Below are positions 17,660 through 27,466 of a DNA stretch of 64,000 nt, piece by piece. Both the position numbers and the translations under genes were made by a program. The notes under the pieces are model-generated. The model was not told the DNA's origin. It was given only the letters and a program-made list of their open reading frames with translations, and made no database searches. Source of the DNA: Candidatus Krumholzibacteriota bacterium (lineage in GTDB: Bacteria > Krumholzibacteriota > Krumholzibacteriia > Krumholzibacteriales > Krumholzibacteriaceae); NCBI GenBank assembly GCA_030609325.1, contig JAUWCL010000004.1, positions 1 through 64,000 of the forward strand, in the 5' to 3' direction. Every line of letters begins with the position of its first letter. Positions within the stretch are counted from its first letter, which is position 1.

Positions 17660-19330
17660 CTAACTCGTCTCCACCACTTCATCTACCCAGGAGCCGGTCT
17701 CCTCCATGTCTTCCTCGAGGCCCTGTACCCAGCTGTACCGGTCTATCAACAGCTGGACGTCGAGCACAGGGAATTCCCGTTCTCCGATGTGGAGAAGACG
17801 CCTGGACAGTGATGCCCAGCCGTTCTCCGTGACCTGCTCGATCAGACCCTCGACCTTCCGGCCGGGCCCGTCGGACAAGATGCCGATCCGCTTTTCGGCC
17901 AGCCCGAGTATCACGACATGATCGCCCTCGGGGCCGGCGCCGAGCTCATCGGCAGCAAGCTCGTCCACCCTGCAGACAGGGATGCGCGAGCCGTCGTGCC
18001 TGACGGATCTGCCTCCCTGATCGCTGTCTATCTGGATCCGCGAGAGATCGATAACGCTGTCCACGCTGTGCTTCGGAACGGCAAACGTCATGCCGGCCGA
18101 ATCGATCAGGTGATAGTCCGTAATCACCGACGTGCGCGGGAAGGTGAACCTGAAGCGGTCCTCACTACCATCGCCGGGCTCGACCCACAGCAGCGCTCCC
18201 CATTTCCTGAGCAGCCCCCTGGCCTGGAGCAGGCCGTGGTAGTAAGCCATTGCGTCGTCCCTGTCAATCTCGGAATCACTGAGATAGTCGCTCGCATCGT
18301 CGAACACACTGGCCGTCATATACGAACCCTCGCTGGATACATCTATCTTCACGCTTACATCTCTTCTGTTGCTTCGTTCGCTCATCCTGCATATATCGAA
18401 TACGCAGTTCTCAAGGATTACGGCCAGGTCGGTCGCGGCCTCTCTCTCGAGCGAAAAATCGTCGGTCCTCGTCCTCAGCTCCGTCTTCCAGTTCCTCAAC
18501 CTGCTGTGGACCCCTATGAAGTCCTTCAGACCGTCCATCACCGTCGGGCTCGAGACCTTCGACCTGAACGTCTTGCGGTTCTCTCCAAGCCTGCTCAGCA
18601 TGCTGCCGAGCATAGCCATGAAAAACTCGCTCTCGCCAATCGCCAGCTCGAGGTCCCTGACCGCTGCGTCTCCCCTGTTCCCTTCGCTGAGGCATTCTTC
18701 CAGCCTGTAGTCAATCTTCTTCAGCGAGTTCTGGAGTCTCACTATGGTCACAAAACCATCCGTCTCGCCGGCGGTAGATTCGCGGGATTCGACTTCATTG
18801 CTCTGTTGGACTGTCTCTTCGGCGCTCTTGTCCGATACGGGCATCTCAAAGAGGGGTTCCTCCCCCTGAGCGGACTCCCGCTCGATACTCACGCCAGGTT
18901 CGGAAGACGTTTCGTCGACGCTCTCGAGCGGTTCGGAGAGGACCAGCTCTATCTCCCGCTGAAGCCCCCCGAAATGGGTGAGGTCGATTTCCCCGTCCTC
19001 GTCGGCAACGATCTCGGCGACCGCCATCTCCTCCGTCTCGAGGATCTCGGACACGATCTGCGAGACCTGCTCGTCCCAGTGCCTTCCGGCCGAGAGGGAT
19101 CTCGCGAGAAGGTCCCTGAACATCGTGAGCGTCCTGCTCCACTCGTCAAGACCAAGCATCTGCGTGCTGCCTTCGAGAAGCCTCCCCGCGAAGCAGGCTT
19201 TCTCGACGGGGGTCCTGTCCAGCGGCTGTCCGCATGCAAGTCCCATCAGATCGTTGAGCTTGGCGATGTGGTCGTTGACTTGCTCGCCAAATAGCTGCCT
19301 GTTCTCAATGCTCAGCATCACCACGGACAT
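17660..19330 (-). CDS. CheA-like scaffold lacking the phospho-acceptor His
   Basis: A 556-residue protein with CheA order: an Hpt-like helical domain (1-110), an acidic linker, a helical segment, a degenerate HATPase-like domain (about 310-400) and a C-terminal CheW-like domain (about 405-535, FAVPKHSVDSVIDL and IGILSDG). Where CheA has HxxKG with the phosphorylated His, this protein reads RLLEG, so Arg50 replaces it. The N-box is ILENCVFDICR and no DxGxG-type G1 box is recognisable. Kinase activity looks lost while the receptor-coupling CheW fold is kept. The MCP-like gene is five bases upstream, implying a physical complex. Confidence 0.75.
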   Translation of the reverse strand: MSVVMLSIENRQLFGEQVNDHIAKLNDLMGLACGQPLDRTPVEKACFAGRLLEGSTQMLGLDEWSRTLTMFRDLLARSLSAGRHWDEQVSQIVSEILETEEMAVAEIVADEDGEIDLTHFGGLQREIELVLSEPLESVDETSSEPGVSIERESAQGEEPLFEMPVSDKSAEETVQQSNEVESRESTAGETDGFVTIVRLQNSLKKIDYRLEECLSEGNRGDAAVRDLELAIGESEFFMAMLGSMLSRLGENRKTFRSKVSSPTVMDGLKDFIGVHSRLRNWKTELRTRTDDFSLEREAATDLAVILENCVFDICRMSERSNRRDVSVKIDVSSEGSYMTASVFDDASDYLSDSEIDRDDAMAYYHGLLQARGLLRKWGALLWVEPGDGSEDRFRFTFPRTSVITDYHLIDSAGMTFAVPKHSVDSVIDLSRIQIDSDQGGRSVRHDGSRIPVCRVDELAADELGAGPEGDHVVILGLAEKRIGILSDGPGRKVEGLIEQVTENGWASLSRRLLHIGEREFPVLDVQLLIDRYSWVQGLEEDMEETGSWVDEVVETS

Positions 19331-19335
19331 TCACC

Positions 19336-21273
19336 TCACAGATTTGCTTCAGCCTTTTCCGCGTACTCTACCGCGCCGAGTTCGAAGAGGTCGTATACCA
19401 GCTCTTCGTCTGACTCCGGCATGCTGTCATCCATGTTTCCGGCTGAAGCGGGAGCCTTGAACCCTGGTACGACCTCAGGCTCTACAGCAGGGATCTCGTC
19501 GACGGGCGCGCTTTCCACTACTGGCTCTACTTCCACCTTTTCCCGGTCGTCAGCCTGTTCCTGCATATCATCCCAGCTCCCGCCCGCGGACGGATCGGCC
19601 TCCGCGACCGTTTCCTGCTGAGGAGGCGCCGCCTGTTCCGCTTCCGCGATCGGTCCGCCGGTGAACAGCTCGTCCACCACATCGGGAACCTCTTCGGCCT
19701 GCACCTGCTCCTCGACCTCCTTGTTTGTCTCCTCGGGAATTGCTTGAACCTCTTCCGCCTGCTGCTGATCAGCGTCGGACAGCATGGCCCTCATCGTATC
19801 CTGGAACCCCGATATGAGAAACTCACCGCTGTCGTCAGTAACCTCTTCTTCGGTAACGTCATCAACCGGAGCGCTCGTGTCGTCCCCCCCCCAGAGTTTT
19901 CCATGCTCTATCATGAAGTCGGAATCGTCGACCCCGCCGGGCTCATCATCCGATTTTTCGGTGTCGGCGCCGAAATTCACGATCGAGCCGTCTGTGGCGC
20001 GGATGAGCTCGTCCCCTTTATCGGCAATCTCGATATCCCCGGACTCTACGTGTTCGAACTTGAGTGTCTTGTTTATCTCTCCCATGTCGTTGCAGAGGGC
20101 CGTCATCTTCTGCTGAAGGGCCCGGCTGCGCGATTCGATCTTTGTCGATATCTCTATTATCCCGTGTTTCACTTCGGGAGAGGTACAGGTACCGGCGGTA
20201 ACGGAGCCGCCAGCAGATGATCTCGCGTTCCTGCTGCTGTCGGCCACGGTCCTCGCCAGGCTCTCCAGCTCTCGTCCGAGCTTGCTGAACCTCTCGGCCG
20301 TCGATCTGACTTTCTCGGCGAGATGCGCGAGGTCTTTCTCGGTCGTCTCGCCCCTCGCAGCCATCAGCGCTATATTGAGAGCAAGGCCGTTGCTTTCCTC
20401 GGAGAGCTCATGGATCGCTGAGCCTCTCTCCTCGAGAGCGACGGCAGTGGTCTCGATAACTGCGGTCGCGTCGGATGGGGAACCGGCATCGGCGGTTGTA
20501 CCGGATCCGCTGGACCCGAGACTTTCGGCTACCGCGTTGAGCCCACCTGTCAATCTGACTATATCGAGTATGTCCTCACTGGCGCCCGCGGCTATCTCGA
20601 CGACCTTGCCACAGGAAAGGGAAACACGGCCGGTCGCCTGCCTGGTCGCCTCGGACTGCTTCCTGAGTTCTGCCGTTCCGCCAGCGTTCTCATCCGCCCA
20701 TACCTTGACCTTCCTCACGATCGAGCCCCACCAGTTACCCTCGGCGAGCGTCTCGTTCATTTCCTTCCCCGCGAGGATCGAATCTATCTCCAACTCGAGA
20801 TCGACGGACCTCATCTCCTCCTCACGACTCTCCATGCCCTCAGAGATCTTGCGGATCTGGTCGCCGTAGCTCCTCAGGACATCCTGAAGCTCGGGGTACT
20901 CGGAAAGCCTCGCTATCTGGGCCGGATTGGTCAGATCGTCTATGCTGTCCGCCAGGGAAATCATCTTCCGATAATCCTGCCCGGAATTGAGGTAATACTT
21001 GTATCTGCGCACCGCGGAGGCTATGACGAAATAGGTAAACAGTGCGATAAGCACCACGCCGGCCGCTGCCGGGTAGATCTCCCTGAAGAACTGGTACGAG
21101 TCGATGACCCACTTGCTGACGTCGGAACTGAGCCAGTAAAGGTCGATGTCGTATACCCTGACCATGTAATAACCGACACCGAAACTGGTAACGATGAGCA
21201 TGAGCGCCACCATCATGCCGATTTTCCACGGAGAGGTGAGTACAGGTTTCTTATCTCGCTTTCGTTTTCCCAC
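19336..21273 (-). CDS. MCP-like membrane protein with atypical signalling tip and acidic tail
   Basis: About 645 residues from the GTG at 21273, chosen because AAGGAG lies six bases before it; ATG 21321 is the alternative. Two TM helices close to the N-terminus (WKIGMMVALMLIVTSFGVG and AAGVVLIALFTYFVIASAV) enclose only about 30 residues, so there is no large ligand domain. The cytoplasmic part has heptad-like helices, with EESNGLALNIALMAARGE where chemoreceptors have the QTNLLALNAAIEAARAGE tip. The following GFAVVAxEVR stretch is replaced by DLAHLAEKVR. The last 230 residues are acidic and low-complexity. It is probably the receptor for the CheA-like protein. Confidence 0.75.
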   Translation of the reverse strand: MGKRKRDKKPVLTSPWKIGMMVALMLIVTSFGVGYYMVRVYDIDLYWLSSDVSKWVIDSYQFFREIYPAAAGVVLIALFTYFVIASAVRRYKYYLNSGQDYRKMISLADSIDDLTNPAQIARLSEYPELQDVLRSYGDQIRKISEGMESREEEMRSVDLELEIDSILAGKEMNETLAEGNWWGSIVRKVKVWADENAGGTAELRKQSEATRQATGRVSLSCGKVVEIAAGASEDILDIVRLTGGLNAVAESLGSSGSGTTADAGSPSDATAVIETTAVALEERGSAIHELSEESNGLALNIALMAARGETTEKDLAHLAEKVRSTAERFSKLGRELESLARTVADSSRNARSSAGGSVTAGTCTSPEVKHGIIEISTKIESRSRALQQKMTALCNDMGEINKTLKFEHVESGDIEIADKGDELIRATDGSIVNFGADTEKSDDEPGGVDDSDFMIEHGKLWGGDDTSAPVDDVTEEEVTDDSGEFLISGFQDTMRAMLSDADQQQAEEVQAIPEETNKEVEEQVQAEEVPDVVDELFTGGPIAEAEQAAPPQQETVAEADPSAGGSWDDMQEQADDREKVEVEPVVESAPVDEIPAVEPEVVPGFKAPASAGNMDDSMPESDEELVYDLFELGAVEYAEKAEANL

Positions 21274-21513
21274 GTCTATCTCCTTCGCGCAGATAAAGAA
21301 CTGGCCGTCCGACTCCCGCATGAAGCGCAGTCGTTCTCATAGTCGTTTCTGTTCGTCCGCCGAATCCGCAAAGATTATGCCAATGCTTCGATTACGGAAA
21401 TCCGGCGTATATACTGGAAATAACTGGGAATAAAAAGGGCGGAAAAAGGACGGAAAGGACCGATTTGCCCGTTCAGAGTGCGATTTGCAAGAAAGCGGAG
21501 AACACCGCCGCGG

Positions 21514-22323
21514 CTATTTTTTCCTGCTTTTCAACGTGATCTGCGAGTACAGACCCGGGAACCTGTCGGCAAAGATATCGTTCGCCGGGGTGACATGCTT
21601 GTCGTCCGCCTCGGTGACATCGATCTCGATTACCTTGAGCGACTCGCTGCGGTCACCCGCCGAGACGAGAATCTCGCCCGCAGGGCTCATTATCTGGCTT
21701 CCGCCGGTAAAAGTCAGGTTCAGCGTGCCGCGTCTCTCCATGCCGATCCTGTTGGCCGTTATACCGAAGACCCTGTTCTCGATACATCTTATCTTCATCG
21801 CCTCCTGTCCCCACGGTAAAACGAGGTTGGCCGGGTGGGCAAGAATACCGGCGCCCTTCAAGGCAAGCGAGCGGGCGACCTCGGGCATCATCCAGTCGAA
21901 GCAGATCATCACGCCGATCTTCGCCTCGGGCGTACTGATCGTCTTGAGAGACCTGCCCGGGGTGAAAAAGAGCTTTTCCCGGTCAAAGAGATGTACCTTC
22001 TGATATGACTCCACCTTACCATTCGGCGAGACGAACACGGCGGAGTTGTAGACAGCCCTCGCCTTCTTCTCGGCCATGCCGAATATCAGATTGAGTTTGC
22101 ACTTCTTGGCAATCTTCTTCATCTCAGAGACCGTGTATCCCCTCAGGAGGGGCTCGGCCAATGAGTTGACTTCCCTCTGGTTTTTAAACAGGTAGCCGGT
22201 ATTGAACAGCTCGGGCAGGACGATGGTGGCGTCGGATACCTTGCCGAGAAGCGTAACTGCTTTCTGCACGTTCGCTTTGACTTCCCCGAACTTGACGCGG
22301 AGCTGAAGGAATCCTACTCTCAT
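21514..22323 (-). CDS. Carbon-nitrogen hydrolase (nitrilase superfamily)
   Basis: A 269-residue amidase/nitrilase-fold enzyme. The Glu-Lys-Cys triad is readable: Glu in VLPELFNTGY, Lys in YQKVHLFD, Cys in MICFDWMMPE. I chose the ATG at 22323, with GGGGGAG about five bases upstream, giving the family-typical start MRVGFLQL. The substrate cannot be told from sequence; omega-amidases and N-carbamoyl-hydrolases share this core. It stands alone, divergent from the hypothetical gene at 22518. Confidence 0.9.
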   Translation of the reverse strand: MRVGFLQLRVKFGEVKANVQKAVTLLGKVSDATIVLPELFNTGYLFKNQREVNSLAEPLLRGYTVSEMKKIAKKCKLNLIFGMAEKKARAVYNSAVFVSPNGKVESYQKVHLFDREKLFFTPGRSLKTISTPEAKIGVMICFDWMMPEVARSLALKGAGILAHPANLVLPWGQEAMKIRCIENRVFGITANRIGMERRGTLNLTFTGGSQIMSPAGEILVSAGDRSESLKVIEIDVTEADDKHVTPANDIFADRFPGLYSQITLKSRKK

Positions 22324-22517
22324 TTGCTCCCCCTGGAAATAAAGGTTCGACGAATCGAGCCGAACTCGCAATATTGCGGCATTATATCAGAGAATCGTCA
22401 GAAATATAAAGAATTTTCCCTCCTGTAAGATTTATCTGGGTTTTTCATGGCATAGACCTTGCAATTTCGCCCTCCGGAACCGGTTTAAGCCGATCGAACC
22501 GCAGCGGAGAGAGCATC

Positions 22518-23297
22518 ATGGAGTCTTCAACAGCATACAGACCGGTAGGAAAGGGCGACACCCACCCGTCTCCGGCCTATTACTACATGATGGACAACCT
22601 GCTCGAGTGCAGGAAGGAGAGCGGGTTCCCGTCCAACAGGGAATTTTTCGACGAGGATGTCAACGTCTACCTCGCCGGGCTTCTCACCTCTCACGTCTTC
22701 GGGAACGCTGCCGGCACAACGGCTGGAATGATAATTTCTTACGACATTCCTCTGTTCGAGGCGGCGAGCAGCGAGGCCGATTCCCGCAGGAGATTCAATA
22801 TTTACAGGGCGAACGCCGACCATCTTCTCGTAAGGCTCGGGGTGTTCAACAATCCCAGCGGACGCAGGCCGGGCTCGGCGACTCACATGGCCCTGACGAG
22901 GGATGCATGGATAGGCAGAGGAAAGACATACTACAGGCTCGCATGGGCATGCGCGGCGGAGACGTTCAGGCACACGACGGCAATCGGCGACGTGATGGGG
23001 AAGCTGTCGAGCGGATTCGAGAGGTATGTCGGGGTCCTCTCCGCGATGAGGTCCTCCTGCCTCAACATGATCCCCCACATAAGCAACGGCGAGATGTTCC
23101 ATCTGGAGAGAAGCGTCCTGGAGGAGGACAGGAAGAAGGAGGTCACCGCCCTTTACGACCGTTTCCTCGACGCATGGACGGCATACCGTAAGTCCCGGGC
23201 CCCGAACGACAGGAAAAAGCTGGATATGGTATCCGAGGAGTTGAAAAAGGCCGACCCGTCGTTCTCGTTCGATCCGCTCGCAGCGGATACCCGCTAG
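22518..23297 (+). CDS. Hypothetical protein, helical, unrecognised
   Basis: I do not recognise this 259-residue protein. It is soluble, rich in Arg, Lys and aromatic residues, and predicted to be mainly helical. It has no signal peptide and no obvious catalytic motif. Distinct stretches are DEDVNVYLAGLLTSHVFG near 45-62 and RANADHLLVRLGVFNN near 96-111. The start ATG has GGAGAGAG eight bases upstream. It is divergent from the nitrilase gene, and its stop overlaps by four bases the end of the convergent hydrolase gene. Codon use resembles the housekeeping neighbours, so it is likely a genuine lineage gene. Confidence 0.7.
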   Translation: MESSTAYRPVGKGDTHPSPAYYYMMDNLLECRKESGFPSNREFFDEDVNVYLAGLLTSHVFGNAAGTTAGMIISYDIPLFEAASSEADSRRRFNIYRANADHLLVRLGVFNNPSGRRPGSATHMALTRDAWIGRGKTYYRLAWACAAETFRHTTAIGDVMGKLSSGFERYVGVLSAMRSSCLNMIPHISNGEMFHLERSVLEEDRKKEVTALYDRFLDAWTAYRKSRAPNDRKKLDMVSEELKKADPSFSFDPLAADTR

Positions 23298-24199
23298 ACG
23301 CCCTTTATGAAATCACCGCAATAGCCGAAGACCTTCCCGGAATCTTCGCCCTTTATTATGACGTGCCCGCCCTTCGCCAGAAGGACAAACTTCGACTTAG
23401 GACTGGTCGCCCTCTTCTGCAGGAACTGGTATCCTCTCGCGGAGATGACCGGATCGTCAGCGGCCTGTATCACGAGCATCGGTTTGTCGATCGGCCCCGA
23501 TCCCAGACTCGAACGGGTCCTCTCGATCAGGTCGAGCATCATGCTCCGGACCGGCATTACTTTCTTCGTCAGCCCGGGCATGAACCGCCTCGCCGTCCAG
23601 AACATCGCGAAACGCGAACCGCCCACGGGAAAAAGACCCGGTGAGAGCAGGATCGTCCCCCTGACGGGGAACTTCTGCATGAGGTTCAGGGCGATCGTCC
23701 CGCCGAAGCTGAATCCCGCCACGTATGAATCAGACGAGTAGGCAAGTAACGTATCGAGAGCGACTTCCGCCTGCGCAAGGCTTGCGCTCCAGGCTCCGCC
23801 GCCGTTCACCCCGCGGCCGTTGTGTCCCTTCCCCCCTCCCCTGCCGACGAGAGCCATGACGTACTCGGTAAATCCCGAGTCGGAGTAGTTCGGATCGATC
23901 GGGAGCCTGATCCCCAGCACGGTGAATCCCTGCCTGAAGAGATGCTCGGCCATCGGCCGCATCTCCTCGGGAGAGCCTCCCGCTCCATGGATGAGGAGAC
24001 AGGCTATTGCCTCCCTCTTCTGGAGCTTCAGGAAGCTCCTGTCCGGTTCGGGCACACCGTTGCGTCTCTCGACGAAAACCTTGCTGTCGACCCAGAAGTT
24101 GAGCAGGTCCTTCCTGTAGTCGTAGGTCTCCGGATGGAGGCGTACCTGCTCGCGCAGCTCCCATATCGACTGGTTTATTCTCTCCAGTGTCTTTACCAT
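23294..24199 (-). CDS. Alpha/beta hydrolase (esterase/lipase family)
   Basis: A 301-residue alpha/beta-hydrolase with oxyanion motif HGAGG (near residue 70), nucleophile elbow GFSFGG (Ser near 167), an acid in AADDPVIS and a terminal His in KGGHVI. The N-terminal 60 residues are helical and charged. It resembles the monoacylglycerol lipase/carboxylesterase group. There is no signal peptide, so it is probably cytosolic. The start overlaps the stop of the Fe-S protein gene by one base (TGATG), indicating translational coupling. Confidence 0.88.
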   Translation of the reverse strand: MVKTLERINQSIWELREQVRLHPETYDYRKDLLNFWVDSKVFVERRNGVPEPDRSFLKLQKREAIACLLIHGAGGSPEEMRPMAEHLFRQGFTVLGIRLPIDPNYSDSGFTEYVMALVGRGGGKGHNGRGVNGGGAWSASLAQAEVALDTLLAYSSDSYVAGFSFGGTIALNLMQKFPVRGTILLSPGLFPVGGSRFAMFWTARRFMPGLTKKVMPVRSMMLDLIERTRSSLGSGPIDKPMLVIQAADDPVISARGYQFLQKRATSPKSKFVLLAKGGHVIIKGEDSGKVFGYCGDFIKGV

Positions 24200-24900
24200 C
24201 AGCTGTCATCAGCCCCTCGGCAGACCTTAATGCACAGGCCGCAGATCATCGTGTTTATCTTCTCCGATTTCGCGAACCGCCTCAGCTGCGCGGTGCATCT
24301 GTCGAGGCTGAACTTCCCAGGATCGTCGTCGATCGCCTCGACCGGACACATCTTAACGCATTCGCGGCACGTTCCGCAATCTCCACCTGCATGGCCGCCG
24401 CTCTGCGCGGGCAGTTCCATGTCGGTCAGCACGGTGACGAGTCTCACCATCGAGCCGAACTCGGGGGTGATCAGGAGGTTGTTCCGACCCATCCAGCCCA
24501 GGCCGGCCAGGCCGGCGATCTCCCGGTGGGAGAGATGAGCCTTCAGAAGATCCCAGTCGAGTATCTGCGACACCGGTATCGGCAGGGCCGCGAAGCCCTC
24601 CCTCTGGATCTCACCGGCGACAAAGAGTGCCGCCTGGTCGAGGGCGATGTTGACCTGCCTGTAATGGTAGTAATAGGTCCAGGTAGGAGCGGTCAGAACG
24701 GTCTGCAGCACGGGGTCGGAGAGCCGTATCCCCATCGAGACCGCGTATGGAAGCAACTTCGCTATGTCCCTGATGGATTCGTGGAAGCGGAGTCTGTGCT
24801 CCTCGTCGATCCTCGCCGTGCCGAAGAGATCGATGCCTGCCAGCTCTGCGGCCGTCCTGAGCTTTTCGAAGTCGATCTCTGATTGAAGCCGCTCGCTCAA
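24199..24900 (-). CDS. 4Fe-4S protein related to epoxyqueuosine reductase
   Basis: A 233-residue protein with GLGWMGRNNLLITPEFGS, typical of the cobalamin-binding half of QueG-type reductases. It is followed by two cysteine clusters, CGTCRECVKMCPVEAI and CGLCIKVCRG, for [4Fe-4S] binding. It is much shorter than QueG (usually over 300 residues) and lacks HEAT repeats. It more likely belongs to the broader reductase-like family than to the queuosine enzyme itself. It is translationally coupled to the hydrolase gene downstream. Confidence 0.8.
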   Translation of the reverse strand: MSERLQSEIDFEKLRTAAELAGIDLFGTARIDEEHRLRFHESIRDIAKLLPYAVSMGIRLSDPVLQTVLTAPTWTYYYHYRQVNIALDQAALFVAGEIQREGFAALPIPVSQILDWDLLKAHLSHREIAGLAGLGWMGRNNLLITPEFGSMVRLVTVLTDMELPAQSGGHAGGDCGTCRECVKMCPVEAIDDDPGKFSLDRCTAQLRRFAKSEKINTMICGLCIKVCRGADDS

Positions 24901-24928
24901 TTCTGCCCCCGGAGTGTCGCTGCCGATA

Positions 24929-26395
<1,467 letters not shown>

Positions 26396-26497
26396 CTACG
26401 CCGAAGGAGCGCTGCCGCTCCCTCTCCCTCCTCTCGAACCAGGCTTCCCCCGTCCGTCTATCTATATATTCATATATGAAGGTCCTGTGTTGACAGG

Positions 26498-26526
26498 AAC
26501 ATACCCTCTGCCTCGGGGACTGTCAA
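26498..26526 (-). promoter_or_regulatory. Probable guaB promoter
   Basis: On the minus strand TTGACA (26526-26521) and TATGTT (26503-26498) are 17 bases apart, about 100 bases before the guaB start. The -35 overlaps the stop codon of the phosphatase gene. TTGACAG and a downstream CTGTCAA also form a seven-base inverted repeat around the promoter, which might be an operator. Confidence 0.5.
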
Positions 26527-27413
26527 GATTGATTAGCCTTGGACGAATCGCCATTCCCCGGGCCGCCCTCGCCTGAGAGAAACTCGTAGAGCCTGCTGCT
26601 CGCCGCGCCGGACTGGAAATCCGACAGGGGCCTGCGCTCCATCTTCCGCCCCTCGAATATGGCCAGGTCGACAATGCCGGCTTCCTCGAGAAGCCTGAAG
26701 GCATGCCTGAAATCGCGCCCGACGTCGGCCGGCGTATGTGCGTCCGAACCGAGCGTGACCGGGATCTTCTCCGCTCCGCAGGCCTCGAGAAAAAGCCTGT
26801 CGGGATATATGGAGCCGGCGCCCCTGCGCAGGCCTGCCGTGTTGACCTCGATCGCCATCCCGTGCTTCGACAGCAGCCTGGCGAGTTTCACGTATTCCTC
26901 GGACGAGCCCGGCCCGGGCACGAAGGCCTCCTTGCGAAGCGCGTCGGCATGGGCGAGAACGTCGAAGAGCCCGCTGCGGATCATATCTCCGAGGAGCTCG
27001 AAATATTTCGGGAAGACTTCCTCCGGATCCTCGGATTCATACCGGTGCCTCCCCGCCTTGCTGCTGAAGTGCCAGTCTCCGAGGAAGTGGAGCGATCCGA
27101 GGACGTAATCGAACGGGTATTTCGCCAGAAGGTCCCTCGTCCTGTCCTCGAGACCGGGAAAGTAGTCCGCCTCTATCCCGAGCTTTATGATGATGCTCCC
27201 GCGGTACTTCATCTGGAGATGCCTGATCAGGGCGACGTAGTCGGGGAGCCGGTTCTCCAGCATCGCGTGATAGGGGTCCGGATCTACGACCTTGGGGAGA
27301 TGGGCAGAGAAGCCTATCTCGAGGAAGCCCTTCCCGAGTGCCTCGAGTACATATTCCTCCAGTTCGCCTTCGGCGTGCCCGCAGAAATTGCCGTGCATGT
27401 GATAATCAATCAT
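26523..27413 (-). CDS. hisK: PHP-family histidinol-phosphatase
   Basis: A 296-residue PHP-domain phosphatase of the HisJ/HisK type, which removes phosphate from histidinol phosphate. Metal-binding motifs are DYHMHGNFCGHAEG at the N-terminus, GIEADYFPG, GSLHFLGDWHF, DVLAHAD and the late GSDAHTP. Length is typical. No other his genes are adjacent, so the substrate is inferred from the family only. It is not a polymerase PHP domain. The 3' end carries the guaB promoter. Confidence 0.85.
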   Translation of the reverse strand: MIDYHMHGNFCGHAEGELEEYVLEALGKGFLEIGFSAHLPKVVDPDPYHAMLENRLPDYVALIRHLQMKYRGSIIIKLGIEADYFPGLEDRTRDLLAKYPFDYVLGSLHFLGDWHFSSKAGRHRYESEDPEEVFPKYFELLGDMIRSGLFDVLAHADALRKEAFVPGPGSSEEYVKLARLLSKHGMAIEVNTAGLRRGAGSIYPDRLFLEACGAEKIPVTLGSDAHTPADVGRDFRHAFRLLEEAGIVDLAIFEGRKMERRPLSDFQSGAASSRLYEFLSGEGGPGNGDSSKANQS

Positions 27414-27466
27414 CGTACTGACAAGATATACCTTTTGCCGGTATTGGGCAACATCTGCGGGGAAAA

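Noticed and set aside
26455-26480. AT-rich TATATATTCATATATGA as a palindromic operator or riboswitch near guaB
   Set aside because: It is not a true palindrome, and no purine-riboswitch core is visible. The promoter at 26498-26526 is the better element.
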